A program made the translations under genes and the position numbers. This document shows positions 11,673-22,895 of a stretch of DNA of 64,000 nt, one piece after another. The DNA comes from Echinarachnius parma (taxonomy: Eukaryota > Echinodermata > Echinoidea > Clypeasteroida > Echinarachniidae). The notes beneath the pieces are model-generated. The model saw only the letters and a list, made by a program, of their open reading frames with translations, searched no databases and was not told the DNA's origin. Location of the stretch: assembly GCA_037951105.1 (NCBI GenBank), contig JBAMJV010005485.1, positions 62,001 to 126,000 on the forward strand, in the 5' to 3' direction. How positions within the stretch are numbered: position 1 is the first letter of the stretch; every line of letters begins with the position of its first letter.

Positions 11673-11968
11673 CTATATATGAATAAAATATCATATTCTT
11701 CCCTTTGATTTTTTATGAATTTTCATAATTGTCCCATACGTAACGCTCTATTTCACATTTATGCAAATGAGGCCCTTCAAATTTGCAAAAATTTACATTA
11801 ATTTTGTTAATTTTTTTTTATGGAATTCAAAACTTCAACTCATGGGCTTCAATATGATGTGAAACATGTCATCAGTAAATCAAGATGAAATTTCAACAGC
11901 TAGGTTGACCTTATCTTGGACTTGCCCTTATTCTTTCACTTTCACTGTAAATTGAGTGTGATGAGCAC

Positions 11969-12948
11969 TAGGCCTGAGTCATGTCGGAATTTTTTTGTTC
12001 CGGAATCCGCCGGTGTTGTGCCGGTCGGAATCCGGTATTCCGATAAAAAAAATCTGCCAATGAATGATACAGAACGAACACGCACTATAGAAGGTCTGCC
12101 ATGGTTTCGGCAGCGCAGGCATGCAGGCCCCGCGCTGCGAGACAGGCCAACTCAACTCAACCACCTTGACCTTGCAAGCAAGTTGCACTCTTAAAAAGTG
12201 CCGAAAAGGAACGAAAATGTCTCTTATTTTACATGTTTGAATGGCTTTTAAAATAAATACGAGAACAATTACCTGCAAAAACAGCAACAACAAAAAATGC
12301 GCTGATTATATCTCGAACATTTTCTAACTCGCTCGAAACTGCATGAACTGAAGCTAATACAACGACACGAATAAGTCAACACTAACTTGTATACTTTGCG
12401 TGCAGGCTATAGGGTCTACTTTCCTACGCGAGATCCATCCGCTGGGGATTTCCCTAATTCCCGGCGGATCGATCTCGCGCAAGAAAATAGACCCATAACC
12501 TGCACACAAAGTATACGAGTGATATGGCGGGCTTTGTCGGAGCATTAGTACCGATATCGATAGAGGGCGAACTGGATGTCAACGTTTGAGAAACGTTTGA
12601 TGACATATGGTACGGCGCAGCTAGCTAGCTCTGAGTGATAGCAGCTGCATGACTGTGCGGGCCGCGTAGCTAGCCTAGTCGATCGTAGTAGTACTAGCTC
12701 GCTAGATATATCGGCTTTCATATAAACGCAGCGGATTTCTTGTCGTTGTAAGTTGCATTCGACATCGTCTTTCTTGTACTTTTTTGTCATTTGTTTTCTT
12801 CTGTTAGTTTTCTACTACAAAATATGAATTTTTGAGGAAAAAGAGGTTTTCCGTGATTTTCATCGGAATACCGGAATGGAGAAAACAAAACCGGAACACG
12901 CACACACCGGACGGATTCCGGTATTCCGTCCGTTCCGACCCAGGCTTA
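11969..12948. mobile_element. hAT-like non-autonomous element with 8-bp duplication
   Basis: The ends TAGGCCTGAGTC and the inverse of TAAGCCTGGGTC are flanked by identical ATGAGCAC at 11,961-11,968 and 12,949-12,956. The inner arms contain mirrored GGAATCCGGTATTCCG motifs. An eight-base duplication is the hAT signature. A separate hairpin (12,388-12,512, arms starting TATACTTTGCGTGCAGG) sits inside it and may be another insertion. Confidence 0.82.
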
Positions 12949-13473
12949 ATGAGCACAATGTGATTGTGATGTACTTGTAACTGGGTTGACACCATCTGAA
13001 GTATAAAAAGTGACTTGATTGATTGTTCAATTTTATTTCAAATTCATTAAAACAGGTAAAATCATTTAAAATATTTAATATTTGAAGTAATAACAAAGAT
13101 ACAAATTGTGGAAAAATGTAATGGGTGTATCAGTAAACTTTAGATGTGGCTTGACAAGTTGATACACCCATTACAGAGTGAAAATAGATTCCTGATAGCT
13201 GATTACTAAATATATATAATTGCATTTAACTATATAGCCTCCTCTTTCTCAACCCACGATCCAGTCATAGACCTGCTAACCAATGCAGGAATTATGTTTT
13301 TTTATTTTAGGGGGCTACTTTTCCAATCTGATAGATGTCTAGAAAATGTTCACATACAGATAACACCCGGTAATTTTAGGGGCTACCTACTGCTTTCAGG
13401 GGGCTATTTTGAAAATTAGGGGGTAAATGGCCCTCAGCCCCCATAGTACATATTTCTGACCCTGTTAACATAC
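12949..13473. other. XRN1 intron 2, distal part
   Basis: AT-rich. ACCCATTACA motifs occur on either side of 13,140 as a short inverted pair (TAATGGGTGTATCA and TGATACACCCATTA). No coding signal. Confidence 0.5.
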
Positions 13474-13605
13474 CTCTATGAAGTGGAAGATGGACCTGAA
13501 CATCTGTTCTTCAGTCATGCGGAAGTGGACGTCCTCATCGTTGGGATGCGTGCAGTTGTGGATGATGCCGTTCATATCCAGATACAAGTTGTCATACTCA
13601 GGTAT
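13474..13605 (-). CDS. XRN1: XRN1-like 5'-3' exoribonuclease, coding exon 2 (downstream copy)
   Basis: This 132-bp exon (44 codons, phase 0 both ends) follows TTTCTTGACAG and precedes GTATGT. It reads IPEYDNLYLDMNGIIHNCTH, then PNDEDVHFRMTEEQMFRSIF and HFIE. LYLDMNGIIH is the first signature of XRN nucleases. Its Asp falls at residue 35 counting from the Met in exon 1, the expected metal-binding position. Agreement of Asp35 and Asp86 with family numbering supports the start codon and every exon boundary used here. Confidence 0.96.
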
Positions 13606-13958
13606 CTGTCAAGAAAAGAAAGTGATGGCAATTAAGGGCCACAAAAAGTTAGCTTCTGGCTACCAAATTTTATCATAATATAAACATTCTACTGATTTTG
13701 TTTTCTTTTTTAGTTATCAAACTCTGGAGTAAATAGATTGGGTTACTAATTGTGGCAAGTCTGTTTCAAATAATCCACGATTATAATCTGACGGTTGTTA
13801 GTTTGTCATGCCACTGACTGTATGATCAGGCTACCAAATATGGCCCATGCTGTACTAATAACATGGCCCCCCTGTATATCAGCACTCTAAGGTCTATGCC
13901 ATACAGCCGAACGGCAGAGGAAGATCGGCCCTGTACTGAAGCGGGGATTTTATTAATA

Positions 13959-15034
13959 CAGCGTACCGACTCCGGTTTGACCCCTACCGTAGGGCTCTCC
14001 GAGAAGACCCTTTTTCAAACGACGATATCTCCTTTATTTTATCACTTTTTTGCGCTCTGTTTTTTGAAATATCATAGTAAATATCTGGAGTTACTGAATA
14101 TTTAAGTATATTTATTATACGAATCTTGTAAATAATTAAATTTCTACGTTAAAAATGTGCTTTTTTACAAAGACAAAAACTTTGCAAACAACTCGAATTT
14201 TGACACATAGTTTTATTTTTGAGCCCAAATGAAAGTCTAACGTATATAATCGCAATTTATTCCTCTTTCCGAAAATATAATCATGGGGGTGTAAATGTTT
14301 TAATATGGGTCAGGATCCAGCAAAATCTACCCCAACTACAATGTCAAAAACTCCAAGAACATACGGTACCACTCAAGAATGCGAATGAGCATTCTCATTG
14401 GATGATACGAAGGAGTGTACGAATTCAAACAACGCAACACTGCACCAGAGTCCAGCTCAGAACAACACACGCGCGCTGTGCGTGAAAGAGAAAATCTCTC
14501 TCCCCTTCTCTCTTCATCACGGGGAATCACCTGACGTGGATCACCCAGATTCACAAAATGACGTCATCATTCTACCGCTAACTGGCCAATCACAGCGCTA
14601 GATCGAGTATTTTCCTAAACTGCGAGTCGTTACGATTTTGACAGTGTAGTTGGGTTAGATTTTGCTGGATCCTGACCCATATTAAAACATTCACACCACC
14701 TTATTTATATTTTCGGAAAGAAGAATAAATGGCGATTCTAAACGTTAGACTTTCATTTGGGCTCAAAAATAAAACTATGTGTCAAAATTCGAGTTGTTTT
14801 CAAAGTTTTGTCTTTTGTAAAAAACACATTTTGAAGTATTTGAACGTGAAAATTTAATAATTTACTGGAATCCTATAATAAATATTTTTAGATATTCAGT
14901 ACCTCCAGATATTTATTATGATATCGCAAAAAACAGAGCGCAAAAAAGTGATAAAATAAAGGAGATATCGTCGTTTGGAAATGTGCCTTCGCGGAGAGCT
15001 CTACGGTAGGGGTCAAACCGGATTCGGTACCCTG
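13959..15034. mobile_element. TA-flanked palindromic element, 1.08 kb
   Basis: TA lies at 13,957-13,958 and 15,035-15,036. The ends are CAGCGTACCGACTCCGG and the inverse of CAGGGTACCGAATCCGG, followed by GTTTGACCCCTACCGTAG in both arms. The arms of about 430 bp mirror each other, including TGGGTCAGGATCCAGCAAAA near 14,310 and 14,660, around a non-palindromic centre of about 220 bp. No coding. Confidence 0.85.
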
Positions 15035-15084
15035 TAGAATGAAATAGACGTGATTTTGCACGCCTGAAGATTGGCTGCATATAG

Positions 15085-15895
15085 AAAGCACAGTAAACAA
15101 GTTTGTGAGATTAACCAAAAATGTAAAAATATTTCTAGCTATAATAAAGTATCATCTCACCAAATAAACCAACTGTGGATAGTAGGAGGGTAGAATTAAA
15201 CACAATTTGAAACTTACATTGAGCCTTCTGATGTAAAAAGTACTTTTAATTACTATTTGAGAATTGTGATCTTTAGAAATACTGCAATGGATCTGATCCA
15301 ATCTGTGCCCTCTAAATGCAAAAGTAGACCAGTTGTTTACATGTTTAGGCTTATGCCCAGTAACATTCTTAAATTTCTACTGAAACTGCAGAACAGTGGT
15401 ACAAAAAAAAATCAATGACAAGGTGACTGAAAGGATCTTGTCCATTGTCTGTGAATGTGTGAATTGACTGCCTGGCCATAGGCCCTGGTTTAGCTTTTGT
15501 ATAAGTGTAACAAAGAATGTAGGTCAATCTGTGACTATAAAGAATTCTTAAATCTGTACAGCCAGCTTTGATTCTACTTATAAGATTAACATGGTCATGA
15601 TTCAATGAAGCCTTCATTCAATCATGACCATGTTAGTTCAAAGTTTGTAAGAATTCTTTAGATTGAAGACATGCTATAATTGTTTGTTGAACAAAGCCAG
15701 ATTTTGCTATTACAGCCATAACACAGCATCAAATTGATAGTGTGAAAAACATCTAGTTTAAGGCTAGGCAGACAGGGGATTTCCCCAGTGTTTACTGGGA
15801 CAATGAGGGCAGCTGACTATCAGGCTTTTTTACCAGGCAATGGAGACGTAAGGGGTTAATGCAGCATGCTGTTAACCCCTTGTCTTGTAGGGGTG
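15085..15895. repeat. Diverged direct repeat, copy 1
   Basis: Matches 18,310-19,052 in the same orientation, from CAGTAAACAAGTTTGTGAGA to CCCCTTGTCTTGTAGGGGTG, with many substitutions and indels. Copy 1 carries an extra palindrome at 15,588-15,637. Both copies end with a hairpin built on AAGGGGTTAA, CAGCATGCTG and TTAACCCCTT. No coding and no TG...CA termini. Confidence 0.8.
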
Positions 15896-16932
15896 GTATA
15901 TCAGCTGATTAAAGCAGTCCTGCAACTAGCAAGTCAAGGGGCTTACTGGCTGATTAGTGTAAATGCAACGCATTCTCAGTCTCAGTTTTCTCATCCCTGC
16001 AAATCAAGGGGCTATTAATGGTGCAGTTTTCTAAGATGGTGCGCATGAGCACTCGGCTTACCCCTCGTGCAATGCGTACACTGAGAAAACATCAAGTACA
16101 CGTGGCATTTACACAACTCACTCTAGAAGTTACTATCCAGAGTATACAAATAAACACAAACATTGCTAAAACTTTTTTTCTTCTCTCCTCTTTTCTTTCT
16201 CTTCCAATCTCTTACAATCGTATTTACTCATTTTTTTAGACAATATAATATATTTGTTATATGTTCATTGTAAATTGAGCCAATTATTTTGGCCTGCTAT
16301 CTGTTAATTGTTTTCCCTAAGTAAGTAGATCTATAACTTAATTCAAGGCTCGACACTCAAACTAGCCCGCTAGCCCGCTGGCCCGGGGCCAGTGAAATTG
16401 CACTTGGGGCCAGCAAAATGTATAAAAGTCATATTTTGGTGGCCCGATCAGGCAAGCAGATTTGCAACCCGACATTGACAAACTGAAAAAATCTTATTTT
16501 CTTTTATGTTATGCTTCATCTGTAATTAGGAAAGAGTGATATTTTGAATACAGAATAGTAAAAAGCTTACTCATGAAATACAATTTTGGGGCCAGTAAAT
16601 TTTCTGTCAGGCCACCAGAATAGGGGAAAAAACTATTTCACTGGCCTGACCGGGCCACTAACTAAAAAGGTGAGTGTGGAGCCCTGGCTGTATAAGTATA
16701 ATTATGCTGATTATATTGTTGAGAATTTATAGGAGACCCACAAATCAATCTACAAACAATGTTGGCATTGGCATTGCGCTTTTTAGAAGACCTCCTTTTC
16801 CAATTTGTTCCACCATATTCATTATAAACTTGTAATCCCTGAATATTTCTGAAGGGTAAAATAGAGTTTGACAATTATGTAGCCCCCAAATTAGGATTCT
16901 TACAAATATTTTCACATTCTGAGATACATCAT
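15896..16932. mobile_element. XRN1 intron 1 sequence with a hAT-like fragment at about 16,345-16,690
   Basis: At 16,345 CAAGGCTCGACACTCA is mirrored at 16,670-16,686 by TGAGTGTGGAGCCCTG. Between them lie GGCCCGGGGCCAGTGAAATT and its relatives, the same sequence class as the element at 10,258-11,672. No clean flanking duplication was found. The remaining sequence is unassigned. Confidence 0.6.
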
Positions 16933-17877
16933 TAGGGACACTGATTTTCCGTTTAAAAAAAAGGCCGTTTCCGTTTCAGAAAATCTGGAATTCCGTTTTT
17001 ACCTGCCTGAAAAACGGAAATTCCGTTTTGCCATTTCTTGTATGATTGAGTAACCCCCGCATCGGCACACTAACACATTTCCGACAGTATAAGACTTAAA
17101 AATTGTACACATTTCTTGAAATTGTACTCACACATTGAGAAAATAGTGCAGATTCCGATGCGATGTATTAATTATATTTTGAGATAGCGCCTTCGAACGC
17201 GCGCGTGGTTTTTTGGCTTCACAAGTTCGAAGTGTTTTCAATACCGGCACCCCCTCAACTCTCGTTGACAATGCACGCAACTCCAAATTTCTTGTGCGAT
17301 GCTAATTTTATTGGCATCATTTCACAAATTTACTCGTAGCGGACGATCTACGCATTATTTCTCCTCAAAATTTCGACCAGTTTAGTTTTTAAGGGTAGCG
17401 CGCATCATCACATGCGCGATTTTTCACAACACGCGCAAAAACAAATATTACGCGGTGTGCCGATATTAAAAACAGTGCCGATGTGTAGTACACCTACCAT
17501 ACATGTGAAAAACTGCATATTCCGTTTACATAGAACTCCATACAAAATTCAATGAGTAGGGTAAAATCATGATTTTCACCCACAAATCATCAAAATTTTG
17601 GGGGAATGTGTCATGCCTGATATCAGGAAGGACTTAGGCCAGAGAGTAAATATCTTTAAAATGTATTCAATAATGATTAAGGCCGAGTTGGTTCGTTCGG
17701 TCACACCGGTTCCCGACCCTCACCATCGGGTCCCGGTTTCGTTTTTTTCCGGAACGGGCTCTGAAAAAAAAAAAAAAAAAAAATATAGAGATTTTTTTTT
17801 TCTTTTTTTTTTTCCGTTTTCCGTTTCAAATGGTCAATTCCGCGATTTTCCGCGATCGCGGAAAATTAGTGTCTCTA
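16933..17877. mobile_element. Inverted-repeat element with TAGGGACACT ends
   Basis: The left end TAGGGACACTGATTTTCCG is mirrored by CGGAAAATTAGTGTCTCTA at the right. CATCAT directly flanks both ends, extending to TACATCAT if the terminal TA is counted with the flank, so the duplication is 6-8 bp and probably hAT-like. Near 17,690-17,780 it contains CCGGTTCCCGACC and CCCGGTTTCGTTTTTTTCC, motifs also seen at 1.3-1.65 kb and in the 11,969 element. Confidence 0.7.
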
Positions 17878-17929
17878 CATCATACTATACAGGACAGAAT
17901 ATTGTATATTAAGCAAATAACCATCGACT

Positions 17930-18045
17930 GGGAGGGTGATGGCAAAACTATACGTGCCGAGGTGATCTGCGTACGCCTCGGCATGATAGTACCTTCGCAG
18001 ATCACCGAGGCAACGTATAGTTTTGCATCCATCACCCGAGTAAGG
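17930..18045. mobile_element. Short hairpin element
   Basis: GGTGATGGCAAAACTATACGT and GGTGATCTGCG are mirrored about 40 bp later as CGCAGATCACC and CGTATAGTTTTGCATCCATC. The overall length is close to 115 bp, with an inner CCGAGG/CCTCGG stem. Confidence 0.65.
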
Positions 18046-18309
18046 AGATTTGGTTATATCCCTCATATCATTTTGATCACCAACGTCGACCTATAACTAA
18101 CCCAAAGTGCTCAAATGTGTGCTCAAATGTTCGGGATATTAGGCAATTGATTAAGTTTTTTATTTCAATTTTGTCAATCCTGCACATGCACATGAACAAG
18201 ATTTATGAGTAAAAGGCTAAGACGCTTAAATACCATTGTCTATTAAGCGTAGCCGCGCGTAAACTTTGCGCACCAGCGCACTACCCACCCTAGGGTCACT
18301 CTCATAGGC

Positions 18310-19052
18310 AGGCTGCAGTAAACAAATTTGTGAGACTGGCAAAAATCATAAAATCATTTCTAGCTAAAATCTCACCAATTAATCAAACTTAACATAACAG
18401 GGGGTTAGAATTGAATATAATTTAAAACTTACATGAGCTTTCCAATGACAGAAGCACTTTAAATTCCAGTTTTTACATTATTTGATCTATGACTTGAAGC
18501 TCCAATCTGAGCCTGAGCTTTCTGACTGTGCAGCCCTCAACACAGGTTTTAGAACAGTTGTTTACATGTTTAGGCTCGTCTGCCAGCCAGTATTATCAAA
18601 AGGCTGAAGGGATTATTTCAGAGATTAGTGTCTGAATGACCTAACTGACAATGGGTTTTGCAAAGTACTCTGACTAGGTGTCTAGACAAGACAATAGTCA
18701 ATAGTGGCTTTTGTATCACATTCCAAAGTATATAACAATGAATATAGGTCAATTTGTGACTCTAAGGAATTCTTTACAACCAGCTTTGAACAGATTAACA
18801 CAATGATTCAATGAAGGCATGCTATAATTGTTTGTTGAACAAAGGCCAAAGCAATTGTGCAATTTATACAGACATACACAGCATCAAATTGATCAATAGT
18901 GTGAAAAACATCTAGTTTTAAGGCTAGGTAGACAGGGGAATCCCCCAGTGTTTAATTGGACAATGAAGGCAGCTGACTATCAGGCTTTTTTCAAGGCAAT
19001 GGAGTAAGGGGTTAATGCAGCATGCTGTTAACCCCTTGTCTTGTAGGGGTGC
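18310..19052. repeat. Diverged direct repeat, copy 2
   Basis: Second copy of the 15,085-15,895 repeat, ending in the same AAGGGGTTAA...TTAACCCCTT hairpin. Both copies lie within XRN1 intron 1, between exon 1 (19,562) and exon 2 (13,605), so the intron grew by an internal duplication or a twice-inserted unknown repeat. Confidence 0.78.
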
Positions 19053-19561
19053 ACACTACCTTTCTGCGCACAAACGCGCGCACGCGTACTTGCGCGCCCA
19101 CAAGCGTTCGCATTGGCTGCCGCTGCGTTCTGGGTTGTCATGGGAACAAAAAAACTGGGTTGTAAACGTTCGCTGATTCCTAATTTAGAGGTCGTTAACA
19201 ACGTGCCCTATGAGATCACATGCGTAGCAGCAATAAGAACTGTACAAAAGAACTGTACAAAAGTACTATATGAGGTTGTTGGAATTTGATGGGAGAAATT
19301 ATACTTGAACACGTGACGGCGTTTCGACCAATCACATGGCTAGAACATTCTCATGAGGGATATAATGTTTGTTGAATGTTGTTGAAAATAAATGATTCAT
19401 TCATTCATTCACGATTGTCAACTGTGTGTCATGATCATGCCACTGGTAGCTGTACGCTGTATTACTATTGCCTTGGCATGCAATGACAATAGGCCATTGC
19501 TTTGCCATTGACTTTGACTTTGTAATTGTAGACTATAATTGGTATTGACTTGTCAACTTGC
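19053..19561. other. XRN1 intron 1, start
   Basis: Unique-looking sequence with CG-rich patches (CGCACAAACGCGCGCACGCG near 19,070), a direct AACTGTACAAAAG duplication near 19,236-19,262 and no coding signal. Confidence 0.45.
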
Positions 19562-19636
19562 CTGGTTCTCCTTGACGGCTTCACTGAGACACGGATATCT
19601 CTCTCTGTGCCATTTGAAAAATTGTGGAATACCCAT
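19562..19636 (-). CDS. XRN1: XRN1-like 5'-3' exoribonuclease, coding exon 1 with start codon (downstream copy)
   Basis: Seventy-five bases from ATG encode MGIPQFFKWHRERYPCLSEA, then VKENQ. XRN1 proteins start MGVPKFYRWISERYPCLSEVVKEHQ-like, so the start is secure. The family's N-terminal helix packs next to the active site, and its Arg/Lys residues contact the 5' phosphate region of RNA. WHRERYP replaces the usual WISERYP. The donor is GCAAGT, a GC-AG intron, and the next exon starts after a good CAG acceptor 5.96 kb away. The 5' untranslated region and promoter would lie above 19,636. Confidence 0.93.
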
Positions 19637-20000
19637 CTTTGTGACTTTGTATTCAGTGTTCCGAGTCTTGATTATTTGCACATTCCATTTCTTAGTCCAG
19701 ATTACGGTATAAACTGCTCATTCGATCCAAAATATGAGTCGCGAAAGCACAGACAAAACTCAGAAAAAAGTTGGAGTGCCAATTACACGCTACGTGCGTG
19801 CAACCAAAGACACTACAAGTGGAAGACTGGACACTGCATGCATGCGCCGGTTAATTTGTACAGCGATCGATGAAACGCTGAATTTCGTACATGGGGAAGG
19901 GCGCCCCTAGCGTTGGGTAGGTAAACTTCTTGTTGTTTTCGCGCGTAGCCATTGAAAACACAATAGGGAACTGGTAGTGAAGTATCAAATTCCTTCTTAT
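19637..20000 (-). promoter_or_regulatory. Probable 5' flank / 5' UTR of the downstream XRN1 copy
   Basis: Sequence immediately upstream of the start codon. It includes CGCGCCGG- and GGGCGCCCCTAGCG-rich patches in otherwise AT-rich DNA. The part from about 19,795 to 19,982 recurs in opposite orientation at about 21,700-21,875. No TATA box or transcription start can be assigned with confidence. The promoter role is inferred only from position. Confidence 0.35.
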
Positions 20001-21699
20001 TTTTGCTTTTTTATCTCAAAATGTACACCAAATATTAAAAGGAGTTTGTTTCTAAGTTTGTCTGTTTACAGGTGAAAATTTCCAAGAAATATTTAATAGT
20101 AGACATGCAGAATCAAGTCAACATTCACGTACAAGTTTCTTTGCTTGCTGTTAAAAACGAACTCGTCATCAAGATTGTTGCAGTTACCTGTGTCATGGTT
20201 TGAAATCAAAATAGTAACATTTATTTAAATACCTCTTTTCTCTTTATATGAAGAATTGCTGTTAACAAGAGTGTCACGTCATCTGAAACACAAGCATTTT
20301 GTTAACTGTCACATCGGAAATGCGATGCCTCAAAAAATAGGGTAGACCTACACTCTTACAGCTAGAATTTGGGTGGAAGCAAGGGTATGGCCGCACGGCA
20401 GCTGGAGGGGGGGGGGGGGGGGGGGGGGGTCCCCTAGAAATCTGTTGTTTTGTTTTTGGTGTTTTTTTTTTAATAGTTAGTGTGCCACAGCATTTCTAGT
20501 TCTGAATTTAAAATCTCCATGTGGGAAAGCTGCCAGAAAGCTGGTCATTAATTGTAGACACATACACACACAAACACATGACACATCAGCATACATATAC
20601 ATGTACTATGTAGGCCTACAAACATACAAACACATACACATACTATCACATATACATACACAAATGTATATACAAACACACACACAAATGCACAGACATA
20701 TACAAACACAAATATACACACACACACCAACAAAATAAACGATGCAATGAGATCTCAGTTTGATCTAAATTTTAATTACACCTTAAATTAAATAACTGCC
20801 TTTGTTACCTACAATTTTTAAAAATATCAAAGCTAATTTATATTAGGCCTATATAATGGCAAGGATTCATAAAACGTTCTGTTGATTAACTATATATATG
20901 GTCATTTTCACAATCAATAGTATAAAAAGTGGTACAAAGGGTTACATTTTAGAATTGATAATTTGAAAATTCTTCAAAAAAGTTTCTTGGTATTGAAATT
21001 GTATGGAACAATACGTTTTGGAGCTTAATCTTATTCTGTTTTCATTCACCATGGATACATAATTGTTCGAAATAGCCCATTATATGATGCATCAAAACTG
21101 TTCAACATTCTACCTATTCATTTACGAATTATACACGACGTAAAGGAAATAATGATAACCATACTAGATTTATAATTCATGTGCATATTAGCTGTTCAAT
21201 GATTGTTATACTCATGTACTTATGCCTTTTGGTTTCCTCGTTCATTCTGATTAATATTTGTAAATTATTATTACCCCTATCTTTGTAAATATGTTTTTTC
21301 TGTTTTTTTTCTTCTCTTAAATAACCTGTTTGTAATGTATATTTTGTATTATTTTATCTTATGTATTTCTGTATTCTTATGTTTCACGGCCCTGCTGAAA
21401 ACAGATTGTAGCTGAAAGCGGGCATTTTATTATTGTATATATACCGTGATTAAATAAAATAAACAAACAAACAAACAATAAATGGTCATGTGTCATGAAC
21501 TCGCCTCCCAAATAGGGTGGCACCGTTACATTTTGGGATTTTTTGCAAACATTTTCTTAATTTGTTTCAAAACTACAAAACCTTTCCTAACAAATTTGGT
21601 ATCATTTTAAAGAACTACCAGAATGCTATCTGTATGCAAAGTGTCAAAGGTACACCTCTTTCCAAAATGGAGATTTTGCTATTTCAGCTATTTTCGACC
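20001..21699. other. Intergenic DNA with G tract, CA-rich satellite and LINE-like tail
   Basis: A long G run starts near 20,407. About 20,560-20,725 is a CA/TACA-rich simple repeat. The stretch ending at 21,477 has a plus-strand 3' end of LINE type: a GGCCCTGCTGAAAACAG-like segment, then GATTAAATAAAATAAAC and (AAAC)n. No reverse-transcriptase motif remains upstream of the tail. Confidence 0.5.
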
Positions 21700-21890
21700 T
21701 GCTCGCCATTGTTCCCTATTGTGTTTTCAATGGCTACGCGCGAAAACGACAAGAAGTTTACCTACTCAACGCTAGGGGCGCCCTTCCCCATGTACGAAAT
21801 TCAGCGTTACACAAAATCCCCGAAGTGTCCAGTCTTCCCCTTGTATTGTCTTTGGTGCAACATAATAAGCGCGCGGCGTGTGAATTCATG
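21700..21890. repeat. Inverted copy of the XRN1 5' flank
   Basis: The reverse complement contains ACGCTGAATTTCGTACATGG, GGAAGGGCGCCCCTAGCGTT and GCGTAGCCATTGAAAACACA. These match 19,860-19,975 almost exactly, with a more divergent outer part (AAGACTGGACACT). The two arms are about 1.7 kb apart. The inverted arm is not followed by an XRN1 first exon that I can recognise. Confidence 0.8.
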
Positions 21891-22575
21891 AAGCGCTGAG
21901 CTGAATTGCTTGAATTGTTTGATTGACACACAAGTCAAATCCTCAAGAATTGTTTGTTATGAAACACCGTTTGTACATAAGGGGTGGGTGCTTAGCTCCG
22001 CGGTAGTAGCAAAGCGATTTACCCTGGGAGGTCGTTTTTTATCACCCTATGCTATCTTGCTCCCCAGGGAGTTCAGGCTGAGGGAGTTGATATGATTCCC
22101 AAGTCGGATTGGGTAAGGGATCACTTTATTAATTTGCTCCTCTTCCATTTAAATTACCTTACATTTTGATAACAAATGATTTCCTTTGAATGTTATATCA
22201 GAGGGTTTAAAAAACAGACAAATGGTGCCCATACCATGATCAATGCAGTAGCGTAATTATTCAGTGGGGTGGTGGGGGGGGGGGGGGGGGGGGGGGGGGA
22301 GGGGGGTCACCCGGGGACCTTCATTTTCATAAGGGAAACGAAAGTCTTTGGGGTAACGGGAGAATTAGTATGGTTAAAGCGGGATTGACAGAAGGACTCT
22401 AGCCGCTCCACTATGCAGGAGTGGAACTATATAGACCGAAAAGCAGTCTATTCCGAGGGTATAGGTCCACTGAGACTGGTCTTGTTTCCGTATTATCATT
22501 TTACGCTATCTTAAAGGTAACGTTGAGTATTGGTAATTTCCAAAGTGATGGAGGGGATAGTATTACGTCATAATA
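21891..22575. other. Unassigned intergenic DNA with a G tract
   Basis: Contains GCAGTAGCGTAATTATTCAGTGGGG and a long G run (22,265-22,310) resembling poly-G hAT-like elements such as that at 27,959, but the partner end was not found. No coding signal. Confidence 0.4.
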
Positions 22576-22654
22576 TTAAAAGGGGTAGTACATTTTTGGT
22601 AATTGGCTGAACTTTAGTAACCAAAACCTGCACAGTAACATTACGAACCGTAAT

Positions 22655-22895
22655 CAGGGGCGGATCTAGCTTTTTGGTAAGGGGGGGGGGGGGGGGGTTG
22701 ACCCAATGACGATGCGGAGCATCGTCCACGAGCCGCAAAGCGGCAAATTTTTTTTGCTATATTGAACCCCCGTAAGTGATTTTTAAAAACTTGTTTCACT
22801 TATAGTCGAGGAGCGGCGATTTTTTTTTCCGATTTTGAACCCCCGTAAGTGATTTTTTGTCACTTTTGTCACTGATACATTTTCACTTGGCAGCC
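22655..22895. mobile_element. hAT-like element CAGGGGCGGATC, one end lost
   Basis: Starts CAGGGGCGGATCTAGCTTTT and has a G tract, then repeated CCCCCGTAAGTGATTTTT units and TCACTTGGCAGCCC, as in the complete copy at 37,983-38,399. The far end is missing where the host element resumes (CGAAATGTATACAAAATTAC). Confidence 0.75.

Larger units (their letters stand above)
4912..11927. mobile_element. 7-kb composite element with GGGCAAGTCCAAGATAA ends
   Basis: The left end reads GGGCAAGTCCAAGATAA and the right end is its exact inverse, ending at 11,927. TTAT sits immediately outside both ends (4,908-4,911 and 11,928-11,931), consistent with a 4-bp target duplication. The motif GTTACGTATGGGAC recurs inside each arm in mirrored orientation, near 4,935, 5,280, 9,958 and 11,730, so the body was originally palindromic. 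No transposase is visible. Much of its length is later insertions: a LINE fragment, two TTAA elements, a TACCG-ended element and a hAT-like element. I cannot name the superfamily. Confidence 0.65.

Noticed and set aside
15085-19052. The 15.1 and 18.3 kb direct repeats as LTRs of one element
   Set aside because: They lack TG...CA ends, primer-binding and polypurine sites, and the 2.4 kb between them holds only miniature elements.
20548-20733. Cys/Val-rich minus-strand frame
   Set aside because: It is the translation of a CA/TACA simple repeat.
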